The notes beneath the pieces were generated by a model. The model worked only from the letters and a program-made list of their open reading frames with translations, did no database searches and had not been told where the DNA came from. A program made the position numbers and the translations under genes. Positions 1-11,398 of a DNA stretch of 37,526 nucleotides are shown one piece after another. Source of the stretch: Candidatus Methylomirabilota bacterium (GTDB lineage: Bacteria > Methylomirabilota > Methylomirabilia > Rokubacteriales > CSP1-6); the NCBI GenBank assembly GCA_035315345.1, contig DATFYA010000093.1, forward strand, positions 1 through 37,526, written 5' to 3'. Within the stretch, counting starts at the first letter, position 1, and every line of letters starts with the position of its first letter.

Positions 1-1205
<1,205 letters not shown>

Positions 1206-1277
1206 CCCCCAATTCCGTTCGCGGGCTGCTCGGCGCTTGCTGCTGCGTTTCGAATCCGGTCCGCTGGCGGTTCGGCC

Positions 1278-2156
1278 CTAGGCTTCGACGGCTTGGCGCA
1301 GGGCTTCGGCGCCGCCGACGATGTCCAGGAGCTCCTTGGTGATGCGCTCCTGGCGCGCCTTGTTGTACTGGATCGTGAGCACGCCGATCATCTCTTTCGC
1401 GTTCTTGGTGGCCGCTTCCATCGCGGTCATGCGCGCGCCGTACTCACCCGCCACCGACTCCATGAGCGCTCGGTACACCTGGGTCGTCACGTGTCGCGGC
1501 AGGAGCGCGGCCAGGATCGCCTCCGGGCTCGGCTCGTAGATGTAGTCGCCGACGACCTCGCCCGGCCCGTCCCCCGCCTCCCCCGGCTCGATGGGCAGCA
1601 GCTGCTCGCGCTTCACCCGCTGCACCGCGACCGAGCGGAACTCGTTGTACATGAGGTGGACCTCGTCCACCTCGCCGGCGAGGTACTCCTGCATGAGGCC
1701 GCCGGCCAGCTCCTGCGCGTGCGAGTACGCGAGCCGGTCGAAGAAGCCCAGCATCTCCGACTTGATCTGGTACGGGCGCCGCCGATAGAAGTCCCGCGCT
1801 TTCTTGCCCACCACCACCAGGGTGACGCTCGTGTCGCCCTGCTCGCGGAGGAACGCGAGCGACGCGCGCAGGATGTTGGAGTTGAACGCCCCGCACAACC
1901 CCTTGTCCGCGGTGACGATCACGAGCCGCTTCCGCGTCGGCGGCCGGCGCACCAGCAGTGGATGCGCCTCGCCCTCGGCCCGGCGGACCAGACTCGAGAG
2001 CAGCTCGGCCATCTTCACCGCGTACGGCCGCGCGGCCAGGATGCGATCCTGAGCGCGACGAAGCTTGGCCGCGGCCACCAGCTTCATGGCCCGGGTGATC
2101 TTCTGGGTCGACTCGACGGAGCGGATCCGTCGCCGGATGTCGCGGAGCGTGGCCAT
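1278..2156 (-). CDS. atpG: ATP synthase F1 subunit gamma
   Basis: Central rotor shaft of F1, coupling c-ring rotation to the alpha/beta catalytic hexamer. The 292 residues match the family length. The N-terminal coiled-coil helix starts MATLRDIRRRIRSVESTQKI and continues with a KLVAAAKLRRAQ segment. The C-terminal helix carries the conserved pattern around MIGVLTIQYNKARQERITKE, ending in the family's usual short tail after EL-DIVGGAEAL. The start codon is 11 bases beyond the atpA stop, and the atpA stop itself provides a TAGGA-like ribosome site. It lies in the co-directional atpF-H-A-G-D cluster. Confidence 0.98.
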   Translation of the reverse strand: MATLRDIRRRIRSVESTQKITRAMKLVAAAKLRRAQDRILAARPYAVKMAELLSSLVRRAEGEAHPLLVRRPPTRKRLVIVTADKGLCGAFNSNILRASLAFLREQGDTSVTLVVVGKKARDFYRRRPYQIKSEMLGFFDRLAYSHAQELAGGLMQEYLAGEVDEVHLMYNEFRSVAVQRVKREQLLPIEPGEAGDGPGEVVGDYIYEPSPEAILAALLPRHVTTQVYRALMESVAGEYGARMTAMEAATKNAKEMIGVLTIQYNKARQERITKELLDIVGGAEALRQAVEA

Positions 2157-2167
2157 CCCGATTCGTC

Positions 2168-3694
<1,527 letters not shown>

Positions 3695-3697
3695 GGG

Positions 3698-4243
3698 CTA
3701 TCCCCCTGCGAGCCGCTGGCGCAGGCGCGCGAGCTGGCCGTCGAGACTGCCGTCGAGAATGAGGCTGCCGACCTGCGCGACGAAGCCGCCCAGCAGCGTC
3801 GAGTCCACGCGCTCCTCCAGCAGGATGCGCTTGCCGAGCGCTCGCTCGAGCCGCGCCGAGAGCTCCTGCTTCTCCTGGTCGGTGAGCGCGACCGCCGACC
3901 GCACCCGAGCCCGCGCCTGCCCGTGCTCGGCATCCACCAGTGCCCGATACGCGGACACGATCTCGGGCAAGTGATCCGCGCGGCCACGCTCGGCCACCAG
4001 CCCCACGAAATCCTGGACCAGCTTGCGCGCGCCCGCCTTCTGGGCGATCGCCGCCGCGATGCCCCGCCGATCGTCGGGCTTGATCCAGGGCCGCGTCAGC
4101 ACGTCGTGCACCGCCGCCTCGCCGCCGACGATGGCCGCGACCTGCGCGAGCTCACGTCCGACCGCGTCGCTGTCGCCGCTGTCGCGGGCCAGCTCGTAGA
4201 CCGCCTTGGCGTAGCGCCGGGCCGTCGCCTCGCGCGCGCGCAC
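3698..4243 (-). CDS. atpH: ATP synthase F1 subunit delta
   Basis: Peripheral-stalk subunit joining F1 to the b-subunit stalk. It is 181 residues. The N-terminal domain begins with REATARRYAKAVYELA, matching the ARRYAKALFE-type opening of the family. The C-terminal part holds the ILLEERVDSTLLGGFVAQVG segment with the conserved LGG-F pattern. The start is GTG at 4243; the in-frame codon two upstream is the atpF stop, so no earlier start is possible and the genes are nearly contiguous. It is translated between atpF and atpA in the same operon. Confidence 0.96.
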   Translation of the reverse strand: MRAREATARRYAKAVYELARDSGDSDAVGRELAQVAAIVGGEAAVHDVLTRPWIKPDDRRGIAAAIAQKAGARKLVQDFVGLVAERGRADHLPEIVSAYRALVDAEHGQARARVRSAVALTDQEKQELSARLERALGKRILLEERVDSTLLGGFVAQVGSLILDGSLDGQLARLRQRLAGG

Positions 4244-4246
4244 GGG

Positions 4247-4813
4247 CTAGTTGGCCTTGTCGACGCGCGCGATCGCGTCCGCGACGATCCGGCGGTGATC
4301 CTCGTCGTGCAGGCTCTTGCGGATGAGCCGCTCCGCCACCGTGATCGCGAGCTCGCTCACTTCTTGCCGCAGGTCCTGGCGGGCTCGGCGGACGTCCGAC
4401 GCCAGCTCGGCGCGCGCCGACTCCACCAGCCGCGCGGCCTCGCCGCGTGCGGCCTCGACCAGCTTGCGCTGCTCCTCCGCCGCGTCCTTCAGCGCCGCGG
4501 CGCGGATGGCCTGGGCCTCGGCGTAGGCGGCCTGCAGCCGGGCCGCGTGCTCCTCGCGCTCGCGCTGCGCCTCCGCGCGGGCGGCCTGAGCCTCGTCGAG
4601 CGATTTGCGGATGGCGAGCGTCCGCTCCTCCATCTTCGTGAGCAGCGGCTTGTAGAGCAGCTTCGCGAGGATGAAGAGCAGCAGGGCGAAGTTGATCGCC
4701 TGGATGATCAGCGAGCGGTCCAGGTTGATCAGACCGCCACCGCCCTCGCTGGCGAGGACCGCCACGGGCGTGGCCCCGAGCAGGAGCGCAGCGATGGCGA
4801 GTACGCGAATCAT
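4247..4813 (-). CDS. atpF: ATP synthase F0 subunit b
   Basis: Peripheral-stalk subunit anchored in the membrane. It has 188 residues from the ATG at 4813, which has GGAGAA about 6 bases upstream; longer in-frame readings lack family similarity. Residues 1-22 look like a cleavable signal peptide (hydrophobic ILAIAALLL-type core, then VLASEGGGG). A single transmembrane helix follows at about 35-54, then a long Ala/Glu/Arg-rich coiled coil with DEAQAARAEAQ and similar repeats. A b subunit with a signal-like leader and no adjacent atpB/atpE is known from deltaproteobacteria such as Geobacter. It is the first gene of this ATP synthase cluster; mnmA lies 76 bases upstream. Confidence 0.95.
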   Translation of the reverse strand: MIRVLAIAALLLGATPVAVLASEGGGGLINLDRSLIIQAINFALLLFILAKLLYKPLLTKMEERTLAIRKSLDEAQAARAEAQREREEHAARLQAAYAEAQAIRAAALKDAAEEQRKLVEAARGEAARLVESARAELASDVRRARQDLRQEVSELAITVAERLIRKSLHDEDHRRIVADAIARVDKAN

Positions 4814-4889
4814 ATGAGTTCTCCGGCTGAGCGCTTTTGTGAAAGAAGGAACAAACGGAACACGAGTATCGCCGCGGCCGTTACCCCTG

Positions 4890-5984
4890 TCAAGAGACTT
4901 CGGCCCGTGCGATGACCCCTCCGCCGACGACGAGATCGCCCCGGTAGAACACCACCGATTGACCCGGGGCCGGCGCGCGCTGGGCTCGCTCGAACCGCAC
5001 CCGGACAAGCCCGTCCTCCGTCGGCTCGATGGTGGCGGCGGCCGGCTCATGCGTATGGCGGATCTTCGCCTCGACGGCCAGCCGGCCCTGGAGGGCCGGA
5101 ATCGAGATGAAATTCGGCTGCTCGGCCAGGATGACGTCGACCTCCAGCTCGTCTTCCTCGCCCACGACCACCGCGTTGCGAGACGGATCGAGGGCCGTGA
5201 CGTAGAGGGGGCGGCCGGCGGTCAGACCGAGGCCCCGCCGCTGACCCACCGTGTAGTTGACCAGTCCGGCGTGGCGCCCGAGCACGGTCCCCTTCCCGTC
5301 CACGATCGGGCCCGGCCCGAAGGCGTCGGGCATCCGACGCCGCAGGAAGCCCCGATAGTCGTCGTCCGGGATGAAGCAGATCTCCTGGCTCTCCGGCTTG
5401 TCGGCGGTGACCAGGCCGAGGGTCCGGGCGCGGTCGCGGACGGCGGCCTTGGTGAGGTGCCCCACCGGGAATCGCGCGGCCTCGAGCTGCGGCTGTGTGA
5501 GCGGCCAGAGAAAGTCCGACTGATCCTTGCGCGCGTCGCGCCCCCGCCAGAGCAGGACGCGCTGCGAGTCGTCATCGCGGGTGATCCGCGCGTAGTGGCC
5601 GGTCGCGACCGCGCCCGCGTCCCACGCGCGCGCGCGCTGCAGCAGCGAGCCGAACTTCACCTCGCGGTTGCACGCCACGCACGGCACCGGCGTGCGGCCG
5701 CCCGCATACGCCCGCGCGAACGGCTCGATCACCGCACGCTCGAACTCGCGCTCCGAGTTCAGCAGGTAGTACGGAATGCCGAGGCGGCGCGCGACCGCGC
5801 GCGCATCGCCCACGCTCTCCGGCGAGCAGCAGCTGCCGAATTTCCGCGTCGCCTCCTCGGGCTCGCGCCACGGCCACACCCTGAGCGTGATGCCGATCAC
5901 GTCGAAGCCCTGCTCGACGAGCAGCGCGGCGGCGACGGAGGAATCCACGCCGCCGCTCATGCCGACGACGATGCGCTCGGCCAT
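4890..5984 (-). CDS. mnmA: tRNA-specific 2-thiouridylase
   Basis: Puts sulfur on U34 of tRNA-Lys, -Glu and -Gln (s2U34), using ATP to adenylate the base and a persulfide relay. The 364 residues match the family. The PP-loop GMSGGVDSS is at residues 8-16. The catalytic cysteine pair is Cys102 in PCVACN and Cys203 in SQEICF. The C-terminal beta-barrel contains the [11 protein letters not shown] segment. I chose the ATG at 5984 because [12 protein letters not shown] is the canonical opening; the frame is open further upstream but unlike the family. It starts 8 bases after the parB stop, so it is probably co-transcribed with parAB. Confidence 0.97.
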   Translation of the reverse strand: MAERIVVGMSGGVDSSVAAALLVEQGFDVIGITLRVWPWREPEEATRKFGSCCSPESVGDARAVARRLGIPYYLLNSEREFERAVIEPFARAYAGGRTPVPCVACNREVKFGSLLQRARAWDAGAVATGHYARITRDDDSQRVLLWRGRDARKDQSDFLWPLTQPQLEAARFPVGHLTKAAVRDRARTLGLVTADKPESQEICFIPDDDYRGFLRRRMPDAFGPGPIVDGKGTVLGRHAGLVNYTVGQRRGLGLTAGRPLYVTALDPSRNAVVVGEEDELEVDVILAEQPNFISIPALQGRLAVEAKIRHTHEPAAATIEPTEDGLVRVRFERAQRAPAPGQSVVFYRGDLVVGGGVIARAEVS

Positions 5985-5992
5985 GGCGGCGT

Positions 5993-6859
5993 CTATCGCG
6001 CGGGAGTCGTGATCAGCTCGACCAGTCGATCCAGCTCCTCGCGCGAGGAGTAGACGACCTCGATGCGGCCCGCGCGCTCGTTGCCGACCACGCGCACGCG
6101 CGTCGCGAGCGCGACGCGCAGCGCGTCTTCCACCGCCGCGAGCTCCGCCGAGCGTCGCACCGGCCGGCGCATCACCAGCCCTGTGCGCTTGGCCTGCACG
6201 CCCTCCTCGGTGGCGCGCACCGACCACGAGTGCGCGAGGATCTCCTCACGGAGCTTCAGCTGCTCGGAAGGGGAGTCGAGCGAGAGCAGCGCGCGCGCAT
6301 GACCCATCGTGAGACGACCGGCGCGGAGGTCGGCCTGGATGAGCTCGGGCAGCTTGAGCAGGCGCAGGCTGTTGGCAACGCTGCTGCGATCGCGCGAGAC
6401 TCGCTGGCCCAGCTCCTCCTGCGTCCACGAGAACTCGGCGAGCAAGCGCTGGTAGGCCTCCGCCTCTTCCATCGGATTCAGATCTTCACGCAGGAGGTTC
6501 TCGACGAGGGCGAGCTCGAGGCTCTGAGCGTCGCTCGCCTCGCGAACGACCGCGGGAATCGTGGTCAGCCCGGCGAGCTTTGCGGCCCGCCAGCGTCGCT
6601 CGCCCACGATCAGCTGGTAGCCGTCGCCCAGACGCCGCACCACGACCGGCTGGAGCACGCCGCTCTGGCTCAGCGATGCCGAAAGATCATGTAAAGCCTT
6701 GTCACCAAAGTCTTTTCTTGGCTGCTGGGGGTTCGGCGCGATGGAGTCGATCGGCAGCTCGACCGTGACCTGTGTCATGGCATCCGAGGCCGATGCCGGG
6801 CCAGGGGAGGAGAGTAGGGCACCCAGACCGCGACCCAGTCCATGCTGTCGGTTAACCAT
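5993..6859 (-). CDS. parB: Chromosome partitioning protein ParB (CTP-dependent sliding clamp)
   Basis: Binds parS, hydrolyses CTP and spreads on DNA to organise and segregate the origin together with ParA. It is 288 residues from the ATG at 6859. Residues 7-16, [10 protein letters not shown], are the usual ParA-contacting N-terminus. The CTP-binding arginine motif GERRWRA is at 86-92 and the [10 protein letters not shown] box at about 120-129. The helix-turn-helix is at about 146-170. The start is supported by an AGGGAGG ribosome site within the parA end and by an 8-base overlap with parA (ATGGTTAA). Three parS sites lie upstream of parA. Confidence 0.98.
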   Translation of the reverse strand: MVNRQHGLGRGLGALLSSPGPASASDAMTQVTVELPIDSIAPNPQQPRKDFGDKALHDLSASLSQSGVLQPVVVRRLGDGYQLIVGERRWRAAKLAGLTTIPAVVREASDAQSLELALVENLLREDLNPMEEAEAYQRLLAEFSWTQEELGQRVSRDRSSVANSLRLLKLPELIQADLRAGRLTMGHARALLSLDSPSEQLKLREEILAHSWSVRATEEGVQAKRTGLVMRRPVRRSAELAAVEDALRVALATRVRVVGNERAGRIEVVYSSREELDRLVELITTPAR

Positions 6860-7613
6860 GCGAAATAACCTCCCTGGCGAGATCGAGATATGCCGTGGCA
6901 CCGACCGACCGCAGGTCGTAGAGCATGATCGGCTTACCGTGACTCGGAGCCTCACTAAGCCTTATATTTCGCGGGATTATAGTCGTCATCACCTGGTTGC
7001 CAAGATGCCGTTGCGCCTCTGCTCGAACCTGGGCGGCCAGGCTGGTTCTGCCGTCGTACATGGTCAGCACGATGCCCTCGACCTTGAGGTGCGGGTTGAG
7101 GCGCTCGCGAACCAGGCCGATCGTCTTGATGATATGGGCGAGCCCCTCCATCGCGTAGTACTCGCACTGGAGGGGAACCAAGGCCGAGTCGGCAGCGGCC
7201 AGGGAGTTCAAGGTAAGCAGCCCCAGTGAAGGAGGGCAATCGATGATCACGTAGTCGTACGACTGGGCTACCGGCTCGATGGCCGCTTTGAGCCGAGCTT
7301 CCCGGTGGTCATGACTGACCAGCTCGATCTCGGCCCCGACCAGATCGATGTCCGAAGGAACGACGTGAAGGAACGGCAGCATGGAAGGTCGGACGACGTC
7401 TCCGATGGCAGCGCCCTCTAGGACCACGTGGTAAACGGTCCGCTCCAGCTCCGCCTTGTTGATACCCAGTCCGGTCGTGGCATTGCCCTGCGGGTCCAGG
7501 TCGATCAGGAGGGTTCTTCTCTCGGCAAGGGCAAGCCCGGCCGCCAAGTTGACGGCCGTGGTGGTCTTGCCGACCCCACCCTTCTGATTGACAACCGCAA
7601 GCACCCGAGCCAT
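6852..7613 (-). CDS. parA: Chromosome partitioning ATPase ParA (Soj)
   Basis: ATPase that binds DNA non-specifically and moves ParB-parS complexes. It has 253 residues. The deviant Walker A motif KGGVGKTT is at residues 11-18, with LIDLDPQGNATTGLG in the Walker A' region and IIDCPPSLG (Walker B) in the middle. It lacks an N-terminal DNA-binding extension, so it is the chromosomal type. The ribosome site upstream of the ATG at 7613 is weak. Its end overlaps the parB start by 8 bases, indicating translational coupling. Upstream lies the 343-base gap with the parS sites. Confidence 0.98.
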   Translation of the reverse strand: MARVLAVVNQKGGVGKTTTAVNLAAGLALAERRTLLIDLDPQGNATTGLGINKAELERTVYHVVLEGAAIGDVVRPSMLPFLHVVPSDIDLVGAEIELVSHDHREARLKAAIEPVAQSYDYVIIDCPPSLGLLTLNSLAAADSALVPLQCEYYAMEGLAHIIKTIGLVRERLNPHLKVEGIVLTMYDGRTSLAAQVRAEAQRHLGNQVMTTIIPRNIRLSEAPSHGKPIMLYDLRSVGATAYLDLAREVISHG

Positions 7614-7679
7614 GGAAGAATTGAGACGAAAGTCCGCTCCAGCTGGAACACTACATCAGACGGGCGACTTCGGGAACCC

Positions 7680-7685
7680 ATTATC
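7680..7685 (-). promoter_or_regulatory. Possible parA -10 box (GATAAT)
   Basis: On the minus strand GATAAT lies about 67 bases upstream of the parA start. No good -35 hexamer is visible at 16-18 bases, and the -35 position overlaps the first parS site (7705-7720). If real, ParB binding at that site could affect parAB transcription. Confidence 0.3.
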
Positions 7686-7704
7686 TGTCGCGGTGGGTCG
7701 GCAA

Positions 7705-7720
7705 TGTTCCACGTGGAACG
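7705..7720. promoter_or_regulatory. parS site 1
   Basis: TGTTCCACGTGGAACG is a 16-bp palindrome with one mismatch at the last base against the GC-rich parS form TGTTCCACGTGGAACA. It is the nearest of three copies to parA. Apart from these sites the 7614-7956 gap holds no gene that I can support. Confidence 0.95.
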
Positions 7721-7824
7721 CTCCCAGTGCATGAAAAATGTGGAATCTGCCTTGCCCGGGTGGGATTGACCCGATGCCCGGCACTCGCCGTTAGCCATTC
7801 CTGCGAGCGCCGCCAGCCAAGCGG

Positions 7825-7840
7825 CGTTCCACGTGGAAGA
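7825..7840. promoter_or_regulatory. parS site 2
   Basis: CGTTCCACGTGGAAGA has a perfect 12-bp palindromic core TTCCACGTGGAA with degenerate outer bases. It is 120 bases from site 1. Confidence 0.85.
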
Positions 7841-7940
7841 CTCCGCGCTGCTCTCTAGGCAAGGGGCGGCTGGGCCATGCGACTCAAGTACCGGCGTCCT
7901 GAACAATATGCCGCCGCCGCTCCGAGAAAGTCGCCAGGTG

Positions 7941-7956
7941 CGTTCCACGTGGAACA
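7941..7956. promoter_or_regulatory. parS site 3
   Basis: CGTTCCACGTGGAACA is a 16-bp palindrome with one mismatch at the first base. It ends immediately next to the rsmG stop codon and is 116 bases from site 2. Confidence 0.95.
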
Positions 7957-8598
7957 CTACTTCTCGAGGACGTGAAAGACGCGCGTACCGCTGGCTCCCG
8001 GAGCAGACACTCTGGCGACCCTGACGCCGCTCGGAACGGTTGCCTCCGGAGCAGCGGACACGATGAGGAGACCGCTCGGTTTCAGATAGGGCGCCGCAAG
8101 GGGTTCAAGACGCTCGATCCGAGCTACCGCCCGGGCGACCGCGACATCGAAAGCCGCGCGGAGAGCGGGGTCGACTCGCGTCGCTTCGTCAGCTCGACCT
8201 TCCACTACTGTAATCTCGGTCAGGTCCAGCTCCCGACAGACGGTACGGAGAAACGACACCCGCTTGCGCTTCGACTCCACTAGGCACAGGGTGAGTCTGG
8301 AGTCGGCAAGCCTCATGGGTAGGCCAGGAATCCCGGCGCCGGCGCCAATGTCGACGACGGACAGCGGCCGCCGCGGCGGCAGCGCCTTGAGGAAGAGTAA
8401 CGAATCGATGAACAGGTCGCGGACGATAGCCGCGGGAGAGGCGAGCGCCGTCATGCGGTGAACCTGGTTCCAGCGCAGGAACAATTCCAGATACTGCCGG
8501 AACAGTCGCTCCTGGCGGTCAGTGGGTCGAGAGCCCAAAACCAGCTGGAGGGCTGCGAGAACCTCTTCGATGGGATCAGGTGGCCGCCGTCGGGTCAC
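7957..8598 (-). CDS. rsmG: 16S rRNA (guanine-N7)-methyltransferase (GidB)
   Basis: Methylates N7 of G527 in 16S rRNA with S-adenosylmethionine. It has 213 residues, the usual length. The SAM-binding motif DIGAGAGIPG is at residues 83-92, with the LVESKRKRVSFL motif following. The start is GTG at 8598, 17 bases after the yidC stop, with only a weak ribosome site. Its position between yidC and parA is the classical origin arrangement, but mnmE and mnmG, which often precede it, are absent here. Its stop codon abuts parS site 3. Confidence 0.96.
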   Translation of the reverse strand: MTRRRPPDPIEEVLAALQLVLGSRPTDRQERLFRQYLELFLRWNQVHRMTALASPAAIVRDLFIDSLLFLKALPPRRPLSVVDIGAGAGIPGLPMRLADSRLTLCLVESKRKRVSFLRTVCRELDLTEITVVEGRADEATRVDPALRAAFDVAVARAVARIERLEPLAAPYLKPSGLLIVSAAPEATVPSGVRVARVSAPGASGTRVFHVLEK

Positions 8599-8615
8599 CC
8601 GGTGAGCTTACCCGG

Positions 8616-10313
8616 TCAGGCCTTCTTTGTCGCCCTCGCCGGCGCCTTCTCGTTCTTCCCGCTCATCCGCTCCATGTACTTCTGTTGCGCAATCTGCAGC
8701 ACGTTCGAGAGGGTCCAGTACAACACGAGCCCTGCGGGCAGATTGAGGAACATGAACGTGAACACGACCGGCATGAACAGCATCATCTTGGCCTGACGCG
8801 GGTCTCCCATCACTGGGGTCATCTTCTGCTGGACGAACATCGAGATGCCCATCAGGATCGGCAGGACGTAGGTCGGGTCGTGCGCCGCGAGATCGCAGAT
8901 CCAGAGATCCACTCCGAACAACCGCCCGAAACAGATGAACGGCGCGTTCTGGATCTCGACCGAAACGGAGAGGGCGACATACAGGGCGTAGAAGATCGGG
9001 ATCTGCACGACCATCGGCAGGCAGCCACCGAGGGGATTGACCTTGTGCACCCGGTACAGCTCCATCGTCTCGCGCTGGAGGCGCTGAGGATCGCTCTTGT
9101 ATTTCGAGCGCAGGGCGTTGACCTGCGGCTGGAGGGTTTGCATCGCCTTCATCGAGGTCATGCTCTTGATCGTGAGCGGGAAGAAGATCACCTTGGTGAT
9201 CACGGTCAGGAGAATGATGGCTATACCGTAGTTGTGGGTGAACGCGTAGAAGCGATGCATGAGCCAGAGGACCGGGACAACTAGCCACTCCATCGGCAGG
9301 CCGCCGTATTCTCTAGGTACGGGGAACCCACCGAAATATATGGAGTTTTCTAGCCCAGCGCCCACGGCCTTCAGCCGGTCGTACTCCTTCGGACCCAGAT
9401 AGCTCTGAGCCATCCCCTCCCAGCTCTGACCGGGAGTTAGCGCCGGAAGGCTCGTCCGCAGTGCAACCTGCCCAAACTCAAGGGGTTTCTGTGAGTCGGC
9501 CCGCGTTTCAGTCACCTTCGACTCGCCCAGCCGGAACCCGTCCGATCGGGGAATCAATGCGGTGAGATACCATTCGCTCTCGAGCCCGATCCACTGGCCG
9601 GGTCCATTGAATTCGCCAATTTTTGTCAACACTTCCCGGTGAACCGAGCCATCAACCAGGCGCACGACCCGGATGGGATGCTGTCCCTGGAATTTCTCCG
9701 GCGTGTCCTTTGGCAGCTCCACGGCCGCCTGCCAGGCCATCGCCAACTCCGCACTCTGGGCCTGGTTGTGGCGATTCTCGACCTTGATCTGGTGGTCGAC
9801 CACGTAGGAGTCGGCGTGGAAACGGAGGGTTTCCGTGATCCGAAGTCCGAATCCGTCTTCACCGGTGAGGACCAGCTCGCCGGTTCCGCCACCAGCCGGC
9901 AGCGTCACCTTGTCGGTCGAAAGGTTGAACCCGATGGATCGCGCAGGCTGACCGGGTCGGTTGACGACGATTCCTCGCGACACCAGGATCCCCGGGGCGG
10001 CCATGGGCTTGGCGCCGCGATAGTGGAGCTGCCATCCCTGGACTCGGCCTCCGGCACTGCCGATCTCGGCGCGATAGAGCGGCGTCTCCACGACCGCGGT
10101 GCGCTCGGGCGCGGCCGGCGCTTCCTTGGGAGGCAGCGGCGCCGCGGCGGCTTGAGTCGACGGCGCTGCGGTCTCGGCTTGCTTCGGGTGCGGGGCCGGA
10201 GCCTCGGTCTTCTGCGCGGCCCGCTCGGGCTCCTGGCGCATGAAGATCGCCGGATAGATCATCAGCAGCGCCGCCATGAGCAGCAGCGCCAGCGTCGTTC
10301 GCTTGTCCATCAT
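8616..10313 (-). CDS. yidC: Membrane protein insertase YidC
   Basis: Inserts and folds inner-membrane proteins, alone or with SecYEG. It has 565 residues from the ATG at 10313, which forms an ATGA overlap with the yidD stop. It begins with an uncleaved membrane helix at about residues 6-23, then a Pro/Ala-rich linker and a large periplasmic domain (about 60-345), which marks the Gram-negative form. The conserved membrane core follows, with IIFFPLT-type (here [11 protein letters not shown]), [20 protein letters not shown] and the final helices ending in [15 protein letters not shown]. The basic C-terminal tail ([12 protein letters not shown]) may contact ribosomes. A longer in-frame start at 10469 lies inside yidD and is not favoured. 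Confidence 0.97.
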   Translation of the reverse strand: MMDKRTTLALLLMAALLMIYPAIFMRQEPERAAQKTEAPAPHPKQAETAAPSTQAAAAPLPPKEAPAAPERTAVVETPLYRAEIGSAGGRVQGWQLHYRGAKPMAAPGILVSRGIVVNRPGQPARSIGFNLSTDKVTLPAGGGTGELVLTGEDGFGLRITETLRFHADSYVVDHQIKVENRHNQAQSAELAMAWQAAVELPKDTPEKFQGQHPIRVVRLVDGSVHREVLTKIGEFNGPGQWIGLESEWYLTALIPRSDGFRLGESKVTETRADSQKPLEFGQVALRTSLPALTPGQSWEGMAQSYLGPKEYDRLKAVGAGLENSIYFGGFPVPREYGGLPMEWLVVPVLWLMHRFYAFTHNYGIAIILLTVITKVIFFPLTIKSMTSMKAMQTLQPQVNALRSKYKSDPQRLQRETMELYRVHKVNPLGGCLPMVVQIPIFYALYVALSVSVEIQNAPFICFGRLFGVDLWICDLAAHDPTYVLPILMGISMFVQQKMTPVMGDPRQAKMMLFMPVVFTFMFLNLPAGLVLYWTLSNVLQIAQQKYMERMSGKNEKAPARATKKA

Positions 10314-10543
10314 CCTCTCGAGCTTCTCATCGGCGGCGGATCGTAGCCGCCCGCGTTCCAGGGGTGGCATCGTGACAGTCGGCGCAGCGCGAGCCAGCCG
10401 CCCCGCATCAGCCCGTGAGTGTGCAACGCCGCGCGGGCGTACTCCGAGCAGCTCGGTGCGAACCGGCACGCGGCGGGCAAGAGCGGACGGATCGTGAGCT
10501 GATAGCCGCGGACGACCTGAGCGGCCAGGCGTCCTGCGCTCAT
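10310..10543 (-). CDS. yidD: Membrane protein insertion efficiency factor YidD
   Basis: Small protein that assists YidC-dependent membrane insertion. It has 77 residues with the hallmark [11 protein letters not shown] at about 26-36 and a WNAGGYDP-like end (family: HPGGYDPVP). It overlaps rnpA and yidC by ATGA at both ends, so rnpA-yidD-yidC form a tightly coupled unit. Confidence 0.97.
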   Translation of the reverse strand: MSAGRLAAQVVRGYQLTIRPLLPAACRFAPSCSEYARAALHTHGLMRGGWLALRRLSRCHPWNAGGYDPPPMRSSRG

Positions 10544-10914
10544 GCGCGCGCCGGGCTGCGCCGCGCCGGTAGCGTCAGGGCCTCCGCCAGACGGCGCAGG
10601 TCCTCGACCAGATCGGGAAAGGCACGACTCGCCGCGCCCGGGCGGGCGATGAGGACGACCGCGACGTCGACGGGCATGTGCGGACGGATCTGCCGGTACG
10701 CTTCGCGAAGCCGGCGTCGGGCTCGATTGCGGGCGACCGCACCACGGATCTGCCGGCTCACCGCGAATCCCACTCGCCGCTCGGCCGCGCGCTGCCAGAG
10801 CGCGATGAAGCTCGGCCGTTCGTGTCGACTACCGTGCTGGAAGACCGCCTGGAACTCCGCCGCTCGCCGGAGGCGCTCGCCTCGCGGCAGCGGCAACGCC
10901 GCCTGCGTGAGCAC
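10540..10914 (-). CDS. rnpA: Ribonuclease P protein component
   Basis: Protein subunit of RNase P, which trims the 5' leader of pre-tRNAs together with the rnpB RNA. It has 124 residues. The family RNR motif [14 protein letters not shown] is at about 61-74, and the N-terminal [16 protein letters not shown] segment is typical. The start is GTG at 10914, 9 bases after the rpmH stop. The rpmH-rnpA-yidD-yidC order is the conserved leftward arm next to oriC. Confidence 0.96.
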   Translation of the reverse strand: MLTQAALPLPRGERLRRAAEFQAVFQHGSRHERPSFIALWQRAAERRVGFAVSRQIRGAVARNRARRRLREAYRQIRPHMPVDVAVVLIARPGAASRAFPDLVEDLRRLAEALTLPARRSPARA

Positions 10915-10923
10915 CGCGCCGGG

Positions 10924-11058
10924 CTAGACCGTCAGGCGCTTGCGTCCCTTTGCCCGACGCCGCTTGAGCACGTTGCGCCCGCCCTGCGTCTTCATCCGCG
11001 AGCGAAAGCCGTGCGTCTTCTTCCGACGCCGCACATTGGGTTGAAACGTCCTCTTCAT
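10924..11058 (-). CDS. rpmH: 50S ribosomal protein L34
   Basis: Small basic protein of the large ribosomal subunit. Translating the minus strand gives 44 residues, beginning [18 protein letters not shown] and ending [13 protein letters not shown], which is the full L34 signature. The ATG at 11058 has AGGGG 8 bases upstream. A good sigma-70-type promoter lies about 30 bases further upstream. It is the first gene of the leftward arm. Confidence 0.98.
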   Translation of the reverse strand: MKRTFQPNVRRRKKTHGFRSRMKTQGGRNVLKRRRAKGRKRLTV

Positions 11059-11091
11059 GAAAATTTCCCCTCTCGGTCAAAGAACCTGCAC

Positions 11092-11120
11092 AGTCTACGG
11101 AGCGCTCCTCGGCAAGTCAA
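11092..11120 (-). promoter_or_regulatory. sigma-70-type promoter for rpmH-rnpA-yidDC
   Basis: On the minus strand TTGACT (11120-11115) and TAGACT (11097-11092) are separated by exactly 17 bases. The expected transcript start is near 11085, giving a leader of about 27 bases before the rpmH ATG, which contains the ribosome site. Confidence 0.75.
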
Positions 11121-11333
11121 GGAGCGCAAGGGCCTTGCGACGGTCTGCGACGCTGTGATACGGTCGCCTCCCGCGTCAGAGATCGCGCGTGCCGCATCAC
11201 ACCGGCGCGCCCGGTGGCCGGCGCGGTGCAAGAACGCGCAGCGCTCGTCAGTCGCTGAAGAGTGAATGAGACGTCGCTACCTGGTCGGCCGTCGTTGCGC
11301 TCCCGAGACCCAGGCCCCCAGGAGCACTCCCGG

Positions 11334-11353
11334 TTATCCACATCTGTGGATAA
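11334..11353. promoter_or_regulatory. Inverted pair of perfect DnaA boxes
   Basis: TTATCCACA (11334-11342) and its complement TGTGGATAA (11345-11353) are separated by 2 bases. Both match the classical DnaA box exactly. They lie 46-65 bases upstream of the dnaA start, so they may serve both origin recognition and autoregulation of dnaA. Confidence 0.93.
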
Positions 11354-11398
11354 GTTTGTGTGTAACTTCTTGCGGCGCCGACGACCAAGGGCTCGACA

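Larger units (their letters stand above)
11059..11398. other. oriC: Candidate replication origin (oriC), rpmH-dnaA gap
   Basis: This 340-base gene-free stretch lies where gene direction switches from leftward (rpmH side) to rightward (dnaA side), the standard place for oriC. It holds the rpmH promoter, a perfect inverted pair of DnaA boxes (11334-11353) and a short AT-richer run just before dnaA (about 11350-11370). The rest is GC-rich with no further consensus box that I can see. Origin function is inferred from context. Confidence 0.7.

Noticed and set aside
7505-7957. Minus-strand frame beginning MFHVER in the parS gap
   Set aside because: MFHVER is simply the translation of a parS site; the rest overlaps parA out of frame and has no family features.
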